DNA of 64,000 bases from an uncultured Kiritimatiellota bacterium (GTDB lineage Bacteria > Verrucomicrobiota > Kiritimatiellia > RFP12 > DVOR01), in the NCBI GenBank assembly GCA_944389565.1, contig CALXMV010000008.1, forward strand, positions 1 through 64,000, written 5' to 3'. A program made the translations under genes and the position numbers. Of the stretch, positions 33,862 through 43,052 are shown piece after piece. The notes below the pieces were generated by a model that saw only the letters and a list, made by a program, of their open reading frames with translations, was not told the DNA's origin and made no database searches. Each line of letters starts with the position of its first letter. The first letter of the stretch is position 1.

Positions 33862-34707
33862 ATGAAAGGAAGTCGTTTGCTTGCGTTGCTCGTCGTTTGT
33901 TTGGGCGGTCTTCTCTTTGGCGGGGGCGTCGAGGCCGCCACGCCGGGTGACGGCGCCGGCGCGGAGGCGGTCGGGCGTTATCGCGCGTCCGCGGAGCAGG
34001 GGGACGCGCAGGCGCAGTTCGCGCTCGGCGTTTGCTATTACGCCGGCCGGGGCGTGGCGCAATCCTACCCGGAGGCGGCGAAGTGGTACCGCAAGGCCGC
34101 GGAGCAGGGGCTTGCCAAGGCCCAGCACAACCTGGGGGTGTGCTATGAGAACGGCCAAGGCGTGGAAAAATCCGATGCGGAGGCGGCCAAATGGTATCGC
34201 AGGGCCGCGGAGCAAGGGATCAGTCAGGCGCAATACAACCTCGGCTTGTTCTATGAGCATGGCCGAGGCGTGAGGCAATCCTATGGGGAGTCCGCGAAAT
34301 TGTATCGCAAAGCCGCGGAGCAGGGGGACGCCCGGGCGCAATGCAACCTTGGGATTTACTATGCCTCCGGCCAAGGCGTGGAGCAGTCCTATGCGGAATC
34401 CGCCAAGTGGCTCCGCAAGGCCGCGGAACAAGGCGTCGCCATCGCGCAATGCAACTTGGGCGGGTATTATCACATGGGCCAAGGCGTGGAGCAGTCCTAC
34501 GAGGAGGCGGCCAAATGGTTCCGCAAGGCCGCCGAGCAGGGGGATGCCCTGGCGCAATTCAACCTCGCCCTGTGCTATGCCTCCGGCCAGGGCGTGGAGC
34601 GATCCCTTGCGAAGGCCAAGTTCTGGATGCGGAAAGCCGCCATGCAGGGGGATCGGGAGGCTGCGCGACTGCTGAGGGCGTGGGAGGCCAGGGAAAAGAA
34701 GGACTGA
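33862..34707 (+). CDS. Exported Sel1-repeat protein
   Basis: The 281-residue protein has a signal peptide (about 1-25, cleaved near VEAA) and six full 36-residue Sel1 repeats (44-259) plus a partial seventh. Each repeat begins AEQG and contains AQ-NLG, a GxGV turn and AAKWYRKA. Such alpha-solenoid proteins bind other proteins, often in the envelope. Repeats 4 and 5 carry a cysteine (AQCNLG) where others have H, Y or F. GGAGG precedes the ATG. TTGACA at 33835 may be part of its promoter, but no -10 is convincing. Confidence 0.88.
   Translation: MKGSRLLALLVVCLGGLLFGGGVEAATPGDGAGAEAVGRYRASAEQGDAQAQFALGVCYYAGRGVAQSYPEAAKWYRKAAEQGLAKAQHNLGVCYENGQGVEKSDAEAAKWYRRAAEQGISQAQYNLGLFYEHGRGVRQSYGESAKLYRKAAEQGDARAQCNLGIYYASGQGVEQSYAESAKWLRKAAEQGVAIAQCNLGGYYHMGQGVEQSYEEAAKWFRKAAEQGDALAQFNLALCYASGQGVERSLAKAKFWMRKAAMQGDREAARLLRAWEAREKKD
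33991..34638 (+). repeat. Six tandem 108-bp coding repeats
   Basis: Units start at 33991, 34099, 34207, 34315, 34423 and 34531, each beginning GCGGAG(C/A)A and encoding one Sel1 repeat. The similarity at DNA level, including synonymous positions, points to recent expansion by duplication or slippage. Confidence 0.85.
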
Positions 34708-34888
34708 AAGCCCGGGGAGTGCCGCCCCGGGGTGCGCGTGGGCGCATCCGCCCCCTCGCCGGTCAAAGGCGGCTGGGGCTTTCCCCCGCGGGCGCCGGTA
34801 AATCGTTTGGGGGCGGCCATGATGGGTGCGGTGCCGATTTCGCTTCGGCGCGAACGACGACAAACCGTCACGGCCGTGTGCTTTACGC

Positions 34889-34917
34889 TTGTGCCTGCGC
34901 CGTGCACGTGTTATAGT
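34889..34917 (+). promoter_or_regulatory. Promoter of the large exported protein
   Basis: TTGTGC (34889-34894) is 17 bases from TATAGT (34912-34917), preceded by TGT as an extended -10. The gap 34708-34888 upstream holds GC-rich inverted repeats but no terminator with a T run. Confidence 0.65.
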
Positions 34918-34970
34918 AATGGCGTCATGCGCCACGTGCGCGCCCCATCGTCAGGAAAGGAGCGTCCTCC

Positions 34971-37900
34971 ATGAAAACGTCTACCCCTCCCCGTACGGCG
35001 CGATGCCTCATCGCCTGTTGCGCGGCCTTTGGCCTCGCCGCGCTCGCCCCCGCCGCCCTCGATGACTCCATCTGGGAGGGCATCTCCTATTACAGCACCT
35101 TCAACCATCCCAATCTGAATCTTGTGACGGAACGCGGTGGCGGGACGTGGAACATATCCACTGCATCGGGATTCGCAACCAACGAGGCAGGGTTCCGTGT
35201 TTTCTCGCCGACGGGTGGGTATACGAGCAATCAGACGGCCGTGCCCTCCTCGTCGGAGGCCTTCACCTTTGCGATTCGCGCGTGCGTCGGTACCACCGAT
35301 AATGGGTTGCTCTTTGCTTTCGGACGTTGGGGTGAAGAGGTGGGAGGGCTCTCCTTCCGTCGCGACACGACGGTTGGGTCGTTGGCGATTTGCACTGGGC
35401 GGAACACGGAGCGTTTCGTCGTCCCCGGGGAGGCCGACGATGCGTTCCGCACCTATATCCTGACCTATGACGCCGCGAATGCCGAAGCCCCTCTGACACT
35501 TTACGTGGATGGAGCGGATGAGCCTTTCGGGAGCGCGGAGCTTGGCGATGATTCGCTGATCTCCTCTTATTTTCAGTGGGCTAGTCGCCATAGCAATCCG
35601 GGTTCTGGGGAAGACAAAGGCGTAGGCTCCGGGTTTGCGATTGACGCCTTGGGGGTGTGGAACCGCGTGCTCAGCGTCGAAGAGATGAAGGCGTTGGCGG
35701 CGGAATGGGAGACGGCTGTCTATCGGGAAGTCTCCGACGTGGCGCAACCGATTTCGTTCACGCAGGTCCCGGCGGGGTGGGGGGAGGCACCGACCTCATC
35801 GTATGTGTGGTACGTCGGGTCTCATTCGTTTGAGAATGAAACGTTGGCGCGGCAGACCTTGGGAGGGCGTGCGGCCAACGTGGCCGAGGTCGTCGGTGGC
35901 CTCAACGCAAATTTGTATGGCATCAGCAGTTCGTCCTACGGCGATAAATCGGCGGTGAACCGTGATGTGTGGCTGAAAATCTCCGGGGGCTCGTTCGACA
36001 CCGTGGTCGGCGGCAAGGACAACGATTGGAAAGGGAGCCACGCGAACGCCATCAACGGCAATCTGCTCACCGAGGTGACGGGGCAGGGGACGCGTGCGCG
36101 CAACGTCCTGGGCGGCATTTATGGGTGCTCTGATGGCAGCCCCGGGGATGAGGCGTTGCCGCTCACGGGGGATACGCTGGTGACCATCGCCAACGGCGCG
36201 AAGGTGACCGGAAACATCGTGGGCGGTTCGTTCTCCATCCATGCCCAAGTGCTGAAACACACGGGCAACGCCATGGTGCGCATCTACGCGCTTCAGGATG
36301 AGACGGACGAGAATCATCCGCTCAAGAATTTTCCGGCCGGGCATGTCACCGGCGCGGGCGCGTTCGGTTCTGCCAACAACGGTGACACCTCCGGCGAGAC
36401 CATCACCGGGACCTCGACCGTGGAGGTCGTGCTGGGCGAGGGCGCCGGCACGTTCGCGAAGGAGATTTACGGCGCGGCCTACACCAGCGGCACGGGTGCG
36501 TTCACGGTGGGGGCCTCCGCCGTCACCATCGACGCCCCTGGCGTCACCTTCCCGCATATCATCTGCGCGGGCGGCCATGGCGACAATGTCTCCGTCACGA
36601 ACGCCGCGACGCTGACCCTTCGGGGCGGCATCTTCACGGGCGAGCTGACCCCGACCGCCGACAATTCCTCGGTGGGTTCCTCCGTGTTGGTCATCGATGG
36701 CGGGGAGGCGGGGATCGACCTGTCGCGGGCGACGGTCGGCGCCTTCGGGGCGGTGACGCTGAAGAGCGATCTGGCCTTGGGCGAGAATCGTCTGGCGAAC
36801 GCCACGATCGCCGTCGATGGCGATACGGCGCGGACGCTCACGCTTACGCTCACAGAGGCGGAGTTGGCCGCCGGGGTGGCCACTTTGGCCAAGGGCGAGG
36901 CCATCCCCGAGGGGCTCACCGTCGTCGCCGCGAACGCGCCGGAAGCGTGGTCGCTGAAGGTGCGCGGGGGAAGCCTGGTGTATGCCGCGGGCGCGTTGGA
37001 GTGGGTCACGCCGGCGGATGGCTCCACCGCGTGGGCCGACGGGCTCGAAGGGTTCGCGGCCAACCGCGATGTCCGCTTCGGCGCGAACGGCGCGCAGGAG
37101 ACCGTCACGACCCCGGCCGAGGGCGTGGTGACGGGCGCGATGACCGTGGAGGGGAATTACCGTCTTGCCGGCTTGGGCGCGGTCGAGGCCGACAGCGTGG
37201 AGGTCGCCGCGGGCGGCACGTTGACGCTCGATCCGACCCCGATCCGGGCGCGGCAGGTCTACCTGATGCCGGAGTCGCGCGTCGCCTCGGGCGATGGGTG
37301 GGCGCTCTCCGAGATCGAGCTGACGCTCGATGGCGAGCCCATCAGCCTGGAGGGGGCGTCCATCGTGGCCACCGTGACGGTGGACAAGGTCGCGACCCCC
37401 GTGGGCGAGCAGCCGGCCAACCTGATCGATGGGCGGTTGGACACCGCCTGGGTCTGGGAGACGTCCGTGACGGCCTCCCAACAGCTGACCATCGCGCTCA
37501 CGGCGCCTGAGGGCACGTTCTTCACCTTCGACGGTTACCGCGTGGCGACGGCGGATCAGCCCGGCCGCAACATCCGGGCGTGGAGACTGGTCGTCAACGG
37601 CGGGGATTACAACGCCCTTGCCTTCGCGGACGACAAGCAGTATTCGGAGGAGGTCGCCTCCGCGTGGACGCCCTCCGCGTGGACGAGCGAGGAGCCGTAT
37701 GCCTTGCGCTACGTCATCGGGACGAAGCAACTCACCGTGCGGAACGGGATGTCCGTCGCCGGGACGCTCTCCGGGCAGGGAATGATCGCCGGAGACATCG
37801 CCTTCGCCGAGGGGAGCACGTTGGCCTACGTGCCCGGCACGCATCTCACGGTCGCCGGGCAGGTCTCCGGCACCGTGACGCTCGACCTCTCCGCCGACGC

Positions 37901-39497
37901 CGACATGGCTTGGCGGACGGCCGGCGCGACGGCCGTGCTCTACGCGCCGGGTATCACCGATCCCGCCGCGCTGACCTTCGCGTTGGATGAGGGGATGGAG
38001 GGCTGGACGGTGCGTTATTCGAGCGTGAACCGTGCCTACTGGCTGGTGCGCGACTACGCGATGCCCTTCAAGGCCGAGATCGCCGAGAGCGTGGCCTGGA
38101 GCGCGCTTGCGTGGCGGGACGCCGAAGGCGCGGAGGTGCCGCTCGCGGCATGGAACGCCTACGGGCTCGGTGAGATCGAGGCGGAGCTGTCCCCGACGCT
38201 CGATTATGCGGTCCTGACCTTCGACCTGCCCTCCGTGACACCCTATCTCAAAAACGTCACGATCGCGAACACGGGGCATATTCTCGCGCTGGGCACGGCC
38301 GATGGCGTCGTCTTCGCGCCCGAACAGGTGGTCGTGGAGGGGCGGCTGAGCACGCTTCTCCCGAAGTTCGCCCCCAAGGCGGTCGTGATCGATGGGTCGC
38401 TCGCCTACTCGCTGACGGGCGACACGCAGACCTTTGACCTGGCCGACCTGCCGCCGGCGACGGGCTCGGGCCGCCTGACGCTTGGCGCGGTGGGCAAGAC
38501 CTTCCAGGTCACGGCGGGCACGTCGCTCGGCGCCACGCTGAACGTCAGCGGCGGCACCTTGGACTTCGTGGCCGAGGATTATTCGCAGGCGACCTTGCCG
38601 ACGGCGATCGGGGTGACGCATGATTACGCGGGGCTCCATGTCGCCGAGGGGGTGACGGTGCCAGCGACCGTGAACGCGACGCTCTCTGCCGGCGCGGTCT
38701 TCTCCGGCGGTGGCACCTTCGCCGGCACCCTCACGGTGGATGGCTCCCCCTCCGAGGCCGGCACGCTCGCCGCGACCATCGATGGCTCGGACGGCGCCCC
38801 GCACGTCGGCGCGATCGTCCTGCGGAACACCGCGCTGGTCAGGCTCTCCGTGCCGGCGGACGCCGCGCCCGGCGCGCCGGTGCTGACGTGGGACACCGCC
38901 CCTGCGGGCCTCGGGACCATCCTGCCCTCGGGCAACGTGCCGCTCGTGCAGCGCGAGGACGGCCTCTACACCATGATCATCCCTGCCGCGGCCGATGGCG
39001 ATGAGTCGGGGACGACCTTCTCGGACAGCGCGCTGATGTGGCTCTCGGCGGCGGCGACGCAGAACGGGCTCTCGGAGATCGTGTCGGTGACGGGACTGGC
39101 GAACGGCAGGCCGATGACGACGGCGGAAATCAACGATGCCCTCGACTGCTTCTACGGCACGGGGCTCATCGTGGCCGACGCGGAGGCGAAGGCGCTCCGG
39201 GTGGTCTATGACTTCACGGTGACGGCCATCGCCCTGGGCGAGGCCGGGGAGGTCTCGGTGACGGCGACGCTCGCGGGCACCGAGACCGACGCGATGAACG
39301 TGGCGATCTTCGGCAACGTGACGGTCGCGTTGGTGCCGGTGACGCTGACGGAGGAGGGGGCGGTCGAGGGCGAACCCGTGGCGACGCGGGAGGTCGCCTA
39401 TCACGACGGCCTCTCCGTCGTGACGCTCACGGCGCCGGCGGGCGAGGCGACGCGTCTCTTCAAGGTGCGCGTCACGCCGGTGCGGAAGGCTCGGTGA
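34971..39497 (+). CDS. Very large exported protein with lectin-like and discoidin-like domains
   Basis: The 1508-residue protein starts with a signal peptide (about 1-29). A LamG/concanavalin-like domain (about 30-260) carries LYVDGADEPFGSAEL and IDALGVWNRVLSVEEMKAL, the usual close of this fold. A long Gly/Thr/Val-rich region (about 290-740) looks like a parallel beta-helix, as in adhesins and autotransporter passengers. A discoidin-like (F5/8 type C) domain follows at about 758-880 (ANLIDGRLDTAWVWE), then more beta repeats. No beta-barrel or LPXTG anchor is seen. It is probably a surface adhesin or glycan-binding protein. GGAAAGGAG precedes the ATG. Confidence 0.7.
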   Translation: MKTSTPPRTARCLIACCAAFGLAALAPAALDDSIWEGISYYSTFNHPNLNLVTERGGGTWNISTASGFATNEAGFRVFSPTGGYTSNQTAVPSSSEAFTFAIRACVGTTDNGLLFAFGRWGEEVGGLSFRRDTTVGSLAICTGRNTERFVVPGEADDAFRTYILTYDAANAEAPLTLYVDGADEPFGSAELGDDSLISSYFQWASRHSNPGSGEDKGVGSGFAIDALGVWNRVLSVEEMKALAAEWETAVYREVSDVAQPISFTQVPAGWGEAPTSSYVWYVGSHSFENETLARQTLGGRAANVAEVVGGLNANLYGISSSSYGDKSAVNRDVWLKISGGSFDTVVGGKDNDWKGSHANAINGNLLTEVTGQGTRARNVLGGIYGCSDGSPGDEALPLTGDTLVTIANGAKVTGNIVGGSFSIHAQVLKHTGNAMVRIYALQDETDENHPLKNFPAGHVTGAGAFGSANNGDTSGETITGTSTVEVVLGEGAGTFAKEIYGAAYTSGTGAFTVGASAVTIDAPGVTFPHIICAGGHGDNVSVTNAATLTLRGGIFTGELTPTADNSSVGSSVLVIDGGEAGIDLSRATVGAFGAVTLKSDLALGENRLANATIAVDGDTARTLTLTLTEAELAAGVATLAKGEAIPEGLTVVAANAPEAWSLKVRGGSLVYAAGALEWVTPADGSTAWADGLEGFAANRDVRFGANGAQETVTTPAEGVVTGAMTVEGNYRLAGLGAVEADSVEVAAGGTLTLDPTPIRARQVYLMPESRVASGDGWALSEIELTLDGEPISLEGASIVATVTVDKVATPVGEQPANLIDGRLDTAWVWETSVTASQQLTIALTAPEGTFFTFDGYRVATADQPGRNIRAWRLVVNGGDYNALAFADDKQYSEEVASAWTPSAWTSEEPYALRYVIGTKQLTVRNGMSVAGTLSGQGMIAGDIAFAEGSTLAYVPGTHLTVAGQVSGTVTLDLSADADMAWRTAGATAVLYAPGITDPAALTFALDEGMEGWTVRYSSVNRAYWLVRDYAMPFKAEIAESVAWSALAWRDAEGAEVPLAAWNAYGLGEIEAELSPTLDYAVLTFDLPSVTPYLKNVTIANTGHILALGTADGVVFAPEQVVVEGRLSTLLPKFAPKAVVIDGSLAYSLTGDTQTFDLADLPPATGSGRLTLGAVGKTFQVTAGTSLGATLNVSGGTLDFVAEDYSQATLPTAIGVTHDYAGLHVAEGVTVPATVNATLSAGAVFSGGGTFAGTLTVDGSPSEAGTLAATIDGSDGAPHVGAIVLRNTALVRLSVPADAAPGAPVLTWDTAPAGLGTILPSGNVPLVQREDGLYTMIIPAAADGDESGTTFSDSALMWLSAAATQNGLSEIVSVTGLANGRPMTTAEINDALDCFYGTGLIVADAEAKALRVVYDFTVTAIALGEAGEVSVTATLAGTETDAMNVAIFGNVTVALVPVTLTEEGAVEGEPVATREVAYHDGLSVVTLTAPAGEATRLFKVRVTPVRKAR

Positions 39498-39521
39498 GCC
39501 CCGCGCGCCAGACGCTCAGGC

Positions 39522-39553
39522 AGGCGCCCCCCCGCGGGGGCGCCTCTTTTTTT
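39522..39553 (+). terminator. Terminator after the large exported protein
   Basis: A 10-bp stem (AGGCGCCCCC with GGGGGCGCCT) is followed by a run of eight or more T interrupted by one C. Confidence 0.9.
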
Positions 39554-39595
39554 GCGTTCCGCGGGAGGCAGGGGCGAAAAAAGCGAAAAAACGGG

Positions 39596-39624
39596 GTGCG
39601 CGGGGCGGGCGAAAATGTTATAGT
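39596..39624 (+). promoter_or_regulatory. Promoter of the second GH20 gene (leaderless)
   Basis: The extended -10 TGTTATAGT ends 6 bases before the ATG at 39631. A weak -35 GTGCGC (39596-39601) is 17 bases upstream of it. No ribosome binding site fits. Confidence 0.6.
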
Positions 39625-39630
39625 GGTGCC

Positions 39631-41517
39631 ATGAAAAAGACATTGCTTGCGACGATTGCGATGACGGCGGCGACCGCGTGGTGCGCGAAGCCCGCCGTGA
39701 TCCCCGAGCTCCAGGAGTGGAGCGACAACGCCGCCGCCGGGGTCTTCACCTTGGCGGAGGGCGCGCGGGTGGTCATCCCCGAGGATGCCTGCCCGGCCTT
39801 GGAGCGTTACGCGAAGACCTTCGCCGAGGAGATCGATCGGCCGCTCGTGCGCGAGGCCTCGGGCTTCTGGCGGACGATCACCTTCACCTCCGAGGCCGCC
39901 GAGCCGGGCGACATCGTGCTGAAGGTCACGCCCGACGCCGCGAAGAACCAGGAGGCCTACACGCTTCAGGCGGGGGCCTCGGGCATCGTGATCGACGCGC
40001 CCACGCCGCTCGGCGCCTTCTGGGGCACGCGGACGGTGCTTCAGGTGTTGGCCGACGGCAAGGGCTTCCCCGGCGGCGAGGCCACCGACTGGCCCGAATA
40101 CGCCCACCGCGGCTTCATGTTCGACTGCGGCCGCAAACCCTTCGCCCTCTCCACCCTGCGGCAGCTGGCCAAGATCTGCGCGTACTACAAGCTGAACGAG
40201 CTGCACCTGCACCTCTCCGACAACTACATCTGGCTCCACCGCTACGGCGAATGGTTCCCGCAGGAGGTGAAGACCGCCGCCGACATCCTCAAGGTCGAGC
40301 CCTCCGCCGGCGGCTTCCGCCTGGAGAACGGCAAATACCCCGAGCTCACCTCCAAGGACATCTTCTACACCAAGGAGCAGTTCAAGGCGCTCACCGCCGA
40401 GGCCGCCGCCCAGGGCGTGACCATCGTCCCCGAGCTGGACGTGCCCGGCCACGCGCTGCAGATGGTGCGCGTCCGCCCCGACCTGATGTACAAGGGATCC
40501 GTCGGCGGCAAGCACGACATGGAGCGCGCCGCCATGCTTGACCTCTCCAACCCCGAGACGCTTCCCTTCGTGGCCTCCATCTTCGACGAGTACATCGACG
40601 AGGGCGTCTTCCCCGGCCAGGTCATCCACATCGGCACCGACGAGTATTACGGCGACAACGAAAGCTACCGCAAGTTCGCCGACGCCTTCTGCAAGCACAT
40701 CCTCTCCAAGGGCAAGACCCCCCGCATGTGGGGCTCCCTCAGCCACAAGCGCGGCAAGACCCCCGTGGACTCCAAGGGCGTGCAGATGAACATCTGGAGC
40801 ATGGGCTGGCAGAACCCCGTCGAGGCCACCAAGGCCGGCTTCGAGATCATGAACACCCTCGACGTCTGGATGTACATCGTCCCCAGCGGCAACGGCTCCG
40901 TCGGCGGCTACGGCGACGACCTCAACACCCAATGGGTCTACGACAACTGGATCCCCGTCCGCTTCCCCAACACCAAGCCCGAGGACCTCGACCGCTCCAA
41001 GGTGCTCGGCGGCTCCTGGGCCATGTGGAACGACAACGCCTTTCTCACCGACCCCGGCCTCTGCGCCGAGGACCTCCTCCCGCGCATCCAGAAAAACTGC
41101 GCCACCGTGGCGCAGAAAACCTGGGCCAAGGCCAACACCCGCCCCTACAAAGACTTCCTCGCGCAGGTGCAGGGCCAGGCCAAGACGCTTGACGCCCAGG
41201 AGCCCCAGCCCTGGACGCTCGCCTTCGAGGTGACCGTCCCCGAGGACAACGCCGCGCCCATCTCCCTGGCATCCAGCGACGAGACCGACCTTTTCGCCGT
41301 CAGCCCCGTCAACGGCAAGGTCGGCTTCCGCCGCGAGGGCGCGCAGTACACCTTCGACTATGCCCTTCCCAAAGGCAAGCCCGTCGTCCTCACCTTCCAC
41401 TCCGAGAAATACAAGACCTGGATCGAGGTCGACGGCAAGCAGGTCGGCGGCACGCCCGTCCGCGAGCACTATCCCAAGACCTGCAAGTTCTATACCTTGG
41501 CCAAGCCGGCCAAGTGA
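39631..41517 (+). CDS. GH20-family beta-N-acetylhexosaminidase
   Basis: The 628-residue protein has a signal peptide (about 1-18), the GH20 N-terminal domain (about 25-160), and the catalytic barrel beginning YAHRGFMFDCGR. The catalytic pair is D337-E338 in HIGTDEYYGD. The barrel's WSMGW motif and a C-terminal beta-sandwich (about 525-620) follow. It is only distantly like the first GH20 enzyme; the HLHLSDNYIWLHR strand and the long barrel resemble lacto-N-biosidase-type members, so linkage preference may differ. It is monocistronic, and its mRNA is probably leaderless. Confidence 0.92.
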   Translation: MKKTLLATIAMTAATAWCAKPAVIPELQEWSDNAAAGVFTLAEGARVVIPEDACPALERYAKTFAEEIDRPLVREASGFWRTITFTSEAAEPGDIVLKVTPDAAKNQEAYTLQAGASGIVIDAPTPLGAFWGTRTVLQVLADGKGFPGGEATDWPEYAHRGFMFDCGRKPFALSTLRQLAKICAYYKLNELHLHLSDNYIWLHRYGEWFPQEVKTAADILKVEPSAGGFRLENGKYPELTSKDIFYTKEQFKALTAEAAAQGVTIVPELDVPGHALQMVRVRPDLMYKGSVGGKHDMERAAMLDLSNPETLPFVASIFDEYIDEGVFPGQVIHIGTDEYYGDNESYRKFADAFCKHILSKGKTPRMWGSLSHKRGKTPVDSKGVQMNIWSMGWQNPVEATKAGFEIMNTLDVWMYIVPSGNGSVGGYGDDLNTQWVYDNWIPVRFPNTKPEDLDRSKVLGGSWAMWNDNAFLTDPGLCAEDLLPRIQKNCATVAQKTWAKANTRPYKDFLAQVQGQAKTLDAQEPQPWTLAFEVTVPEDNAAPISLASSDETDLFAVSPVNGKVGFRREGAQYTFDYALPKGKPVVLTFHSEKYKTWIEVDGKQVGGTPVREHYPKTCKFYTLAKPAK

Positions 41518-41540
41518 GCCCGCCGCGGCGGGGAATCCCG

Positions 41541-41569
41541 AAGGCGGGGCGCCAAGCGCCCCGCCTTTT
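41541..41569 (+). terminator. Terminator after the second GH20 gene
   Basis: A 12-bp stem (41541-41552 with 41556-41567) encloses a 3-base loop and is followed by TTTT. Confidence 0.88.
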
Positions 41570-41597
41570 CTTCGGCCACGAGCCCCGCCCGATCTGC

Positions 41598-41603
41598 TAT
41601 ACT
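41598..41603 (+). promoter_or_regulatory. Promoter -10 of miaB
   Basis: The extended -10 TGCTATACT lies 23 bases before the ATG, with AGAGGAG as ribosome binding site in between. No -35 is evident. Confidence 0.6.
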
Positions 41604-41626
41604 GTGCGGAAAAAAGAGGAGCGCGC

Positions 41627-42964
41627 ATGACCACGTTTGCCATTCACACTTACGGTTGCCAGATGAACGTCCGCGAGAGCGAGGCGGCGGCGAAGGCGTT
41701 GCTCGACGCGGGGCTGACGCCGGCGGCGGACGAGGAGGGGGCGGACGTGGTGATCGTGAACACCTGCTCCGTGCGCGGCAAGGCCGAGGACAAGGCGTTG
41801 GGGAAGCTTGGGCTGCTGTGCGCCACGAAGCGCGAACGGCCGGGGCGTGTGGTGGGGGTGATGGGGTGCATGGCCCAACGGCTGGGCGAATCGCTTTTCC
41901 GCCGGGTGCCGCGCCTGGATTTCGCAATCGGCACGCGGTGCGCGGAGCGCGTGGCGCCGGCGGTGGAGGCGGCCCTGGCGGGGCGGACGACCCTGGCGCT
42001 GAGCGACCTGCACGCGCGGCCGGATGCGCCCTCTGGCCATATGCCGGGCGGTTTCTCGGCCTTCGTGACGATCCTGCTGGGGTGCAACCGCCGGTGCGCC
42101 TACTGCATCGTGCCGGACGTGCGCGGCGACGAGTGGAGCCGCCCCGCGCGGGAGGTGCTGGCGGAAGTGCGCGCCCTGGCGGAGGCGGGCGTGCGCGAGG
42201 TGACGCTCCTCGGCCAATCCATCATGAACTACGGGCTGCGCACGCCGGCCTTCGACGCCGACGACCCGCCCTCGCCCGGCGGTTACGCGAAGCCCTTCCC
42301 GCGTCTCCTGGAGGCTGTGGCGGCGATCCCCGGCATCGCCCGCATCCGTTTCACGAGCGGCCACCCCTCGGGCGTGAACGACGAGCTGATCCGCCTCTTC
42401 CGCACGGAGCCGAAACTCTGCCGCCATCTGCACCTGCCCGTGCAGAGCGGTTCCGACGCCGTGCTCGCCCGGATGCGCCGCGGCTACACCCGCGAGGGTT
42501 ACCTGGATGCCGTGGCGCGTCTGCGCGAGGCCGTGCCGGATCTGGCCCTGACCACCGACGTGATCGTGGGCTTCCCCGGGGAGACGGAGGAGGATTTCCT
42601 GCTGACGCGTTCGCTGATGGAGGAGGCGCGCTTCGACAACGCCTTCATCTTCAAGTACTCCCCCCGCCCGGGCACCCTCTCGGCCACCTGGGAGGATGAC
42701 GTGCCCGATGCCGAGAAGGCGCGGCGCAACCAGATCCTCCTGGGCGACCAGGATCTCCGCGGCGCACGGCTCAACCAGGCGCTCGTCGGCACCCGCCAGC
42801 AGATCCTCGCCGAGGGCCCCAGCCTTCGCAACAAGTCCCGCTGGTCGGGGCGCACCTCGGGCAACAAGATCGTCGTCTTCGCCCCGCCCCCCGGCGTGCG
42901 CCCCGGCGACCTCGTGGATCTCGTCATCGCCCGCGCCGCGCCCCAGACGCTCTACGCCGAGTGA
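41627..42964 (+). CDS. miaB: tRNA 2-methylthio-N6-isopentenyladenosine synthase
   Basis: MiaB, a radical SAM methylthiotransferase, modifies A37 of tRNAs reading U-starting codons. The 445-residue protein has the UPF0004 domain with the three cysteines for the auxiliary cluster (TYGCQMN, NTCSVR, MGCMAQR). The radical SAM triad follows in GCNRRCAYCIVP, and a C-terminal TRAM domain (about 380-445) ends in the VDLVI strand. The substrate-strand HLPVQSGSDAVL is typical of MiaB rather than MtaB or RimO. The start follows AGAGGAG. It appears monocistronic. Confidence 0.95.
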   Translation: MTTFAIHTYGCQMNVRESEAAAKALLDAGLTPAADEEGADVVIVNTCSVRGKAEDKALGKLGLLCATKRERPGRVVGVMGCMAQRLGESLFRRVPRLDFAIGTRCAERVAPAVEAALAGRTTLALSDLHARPDAPSGHMPGGFSAFVTILLGCNRRCAYCIVPDVRGDEWSRPAREVLAEVRALAEAGVREVTLLGQSIMNYGLRTPAFDADDPPSPGGYAKPFPRLLEAVAAIPGIARIRFTSGHPSGVNDELIRLFRTEPKLCRHLHLPVQSGSDAVLARMRRGYTREGYLDAVARLREAVPDLALTTDVIVGFPGETEEDFLLTRSLMEEARFDNAFIFKYSPRPGTLSATWEDDVPDAEKARRNQILLGDQDLRGARLNQALVGTRQQILAEGPSLRNKSRWSGRTSGNKIVVFAPPPGVRPGDLVDLVIARAAPQTLYAE

Positions 42965-42970
42965 CCCGGC

Positions 42971-42999
42971 TTGACCGAGGGCATGGAAAATGGGATAAT
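42971..42999 (+). promoter_or_regulatory. Promoter of the carboxyltransferase-biotinyl gene
   Basis: TTGACC (42971-42976) is 17 bases from GATAAT (42994-42999), preceded by TGG. It begins 7 bases after the miaB stop. Confidence 0.7.
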
Positions 43000-43052
43000 A
43001 AGCGGCGTTACATGGACTGATTTGGTTTTGCCTAATGAAAGGAAAAGCACGC

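Noticed and set aside
35796-39404. 1202-codon minus-strand open frame opposite the large exported protein
   Set aside because: Composition rich in Arg/His/Gly without motifs, and no promoter or ribosome binding site; it is a shadow of the plus-strand gene.
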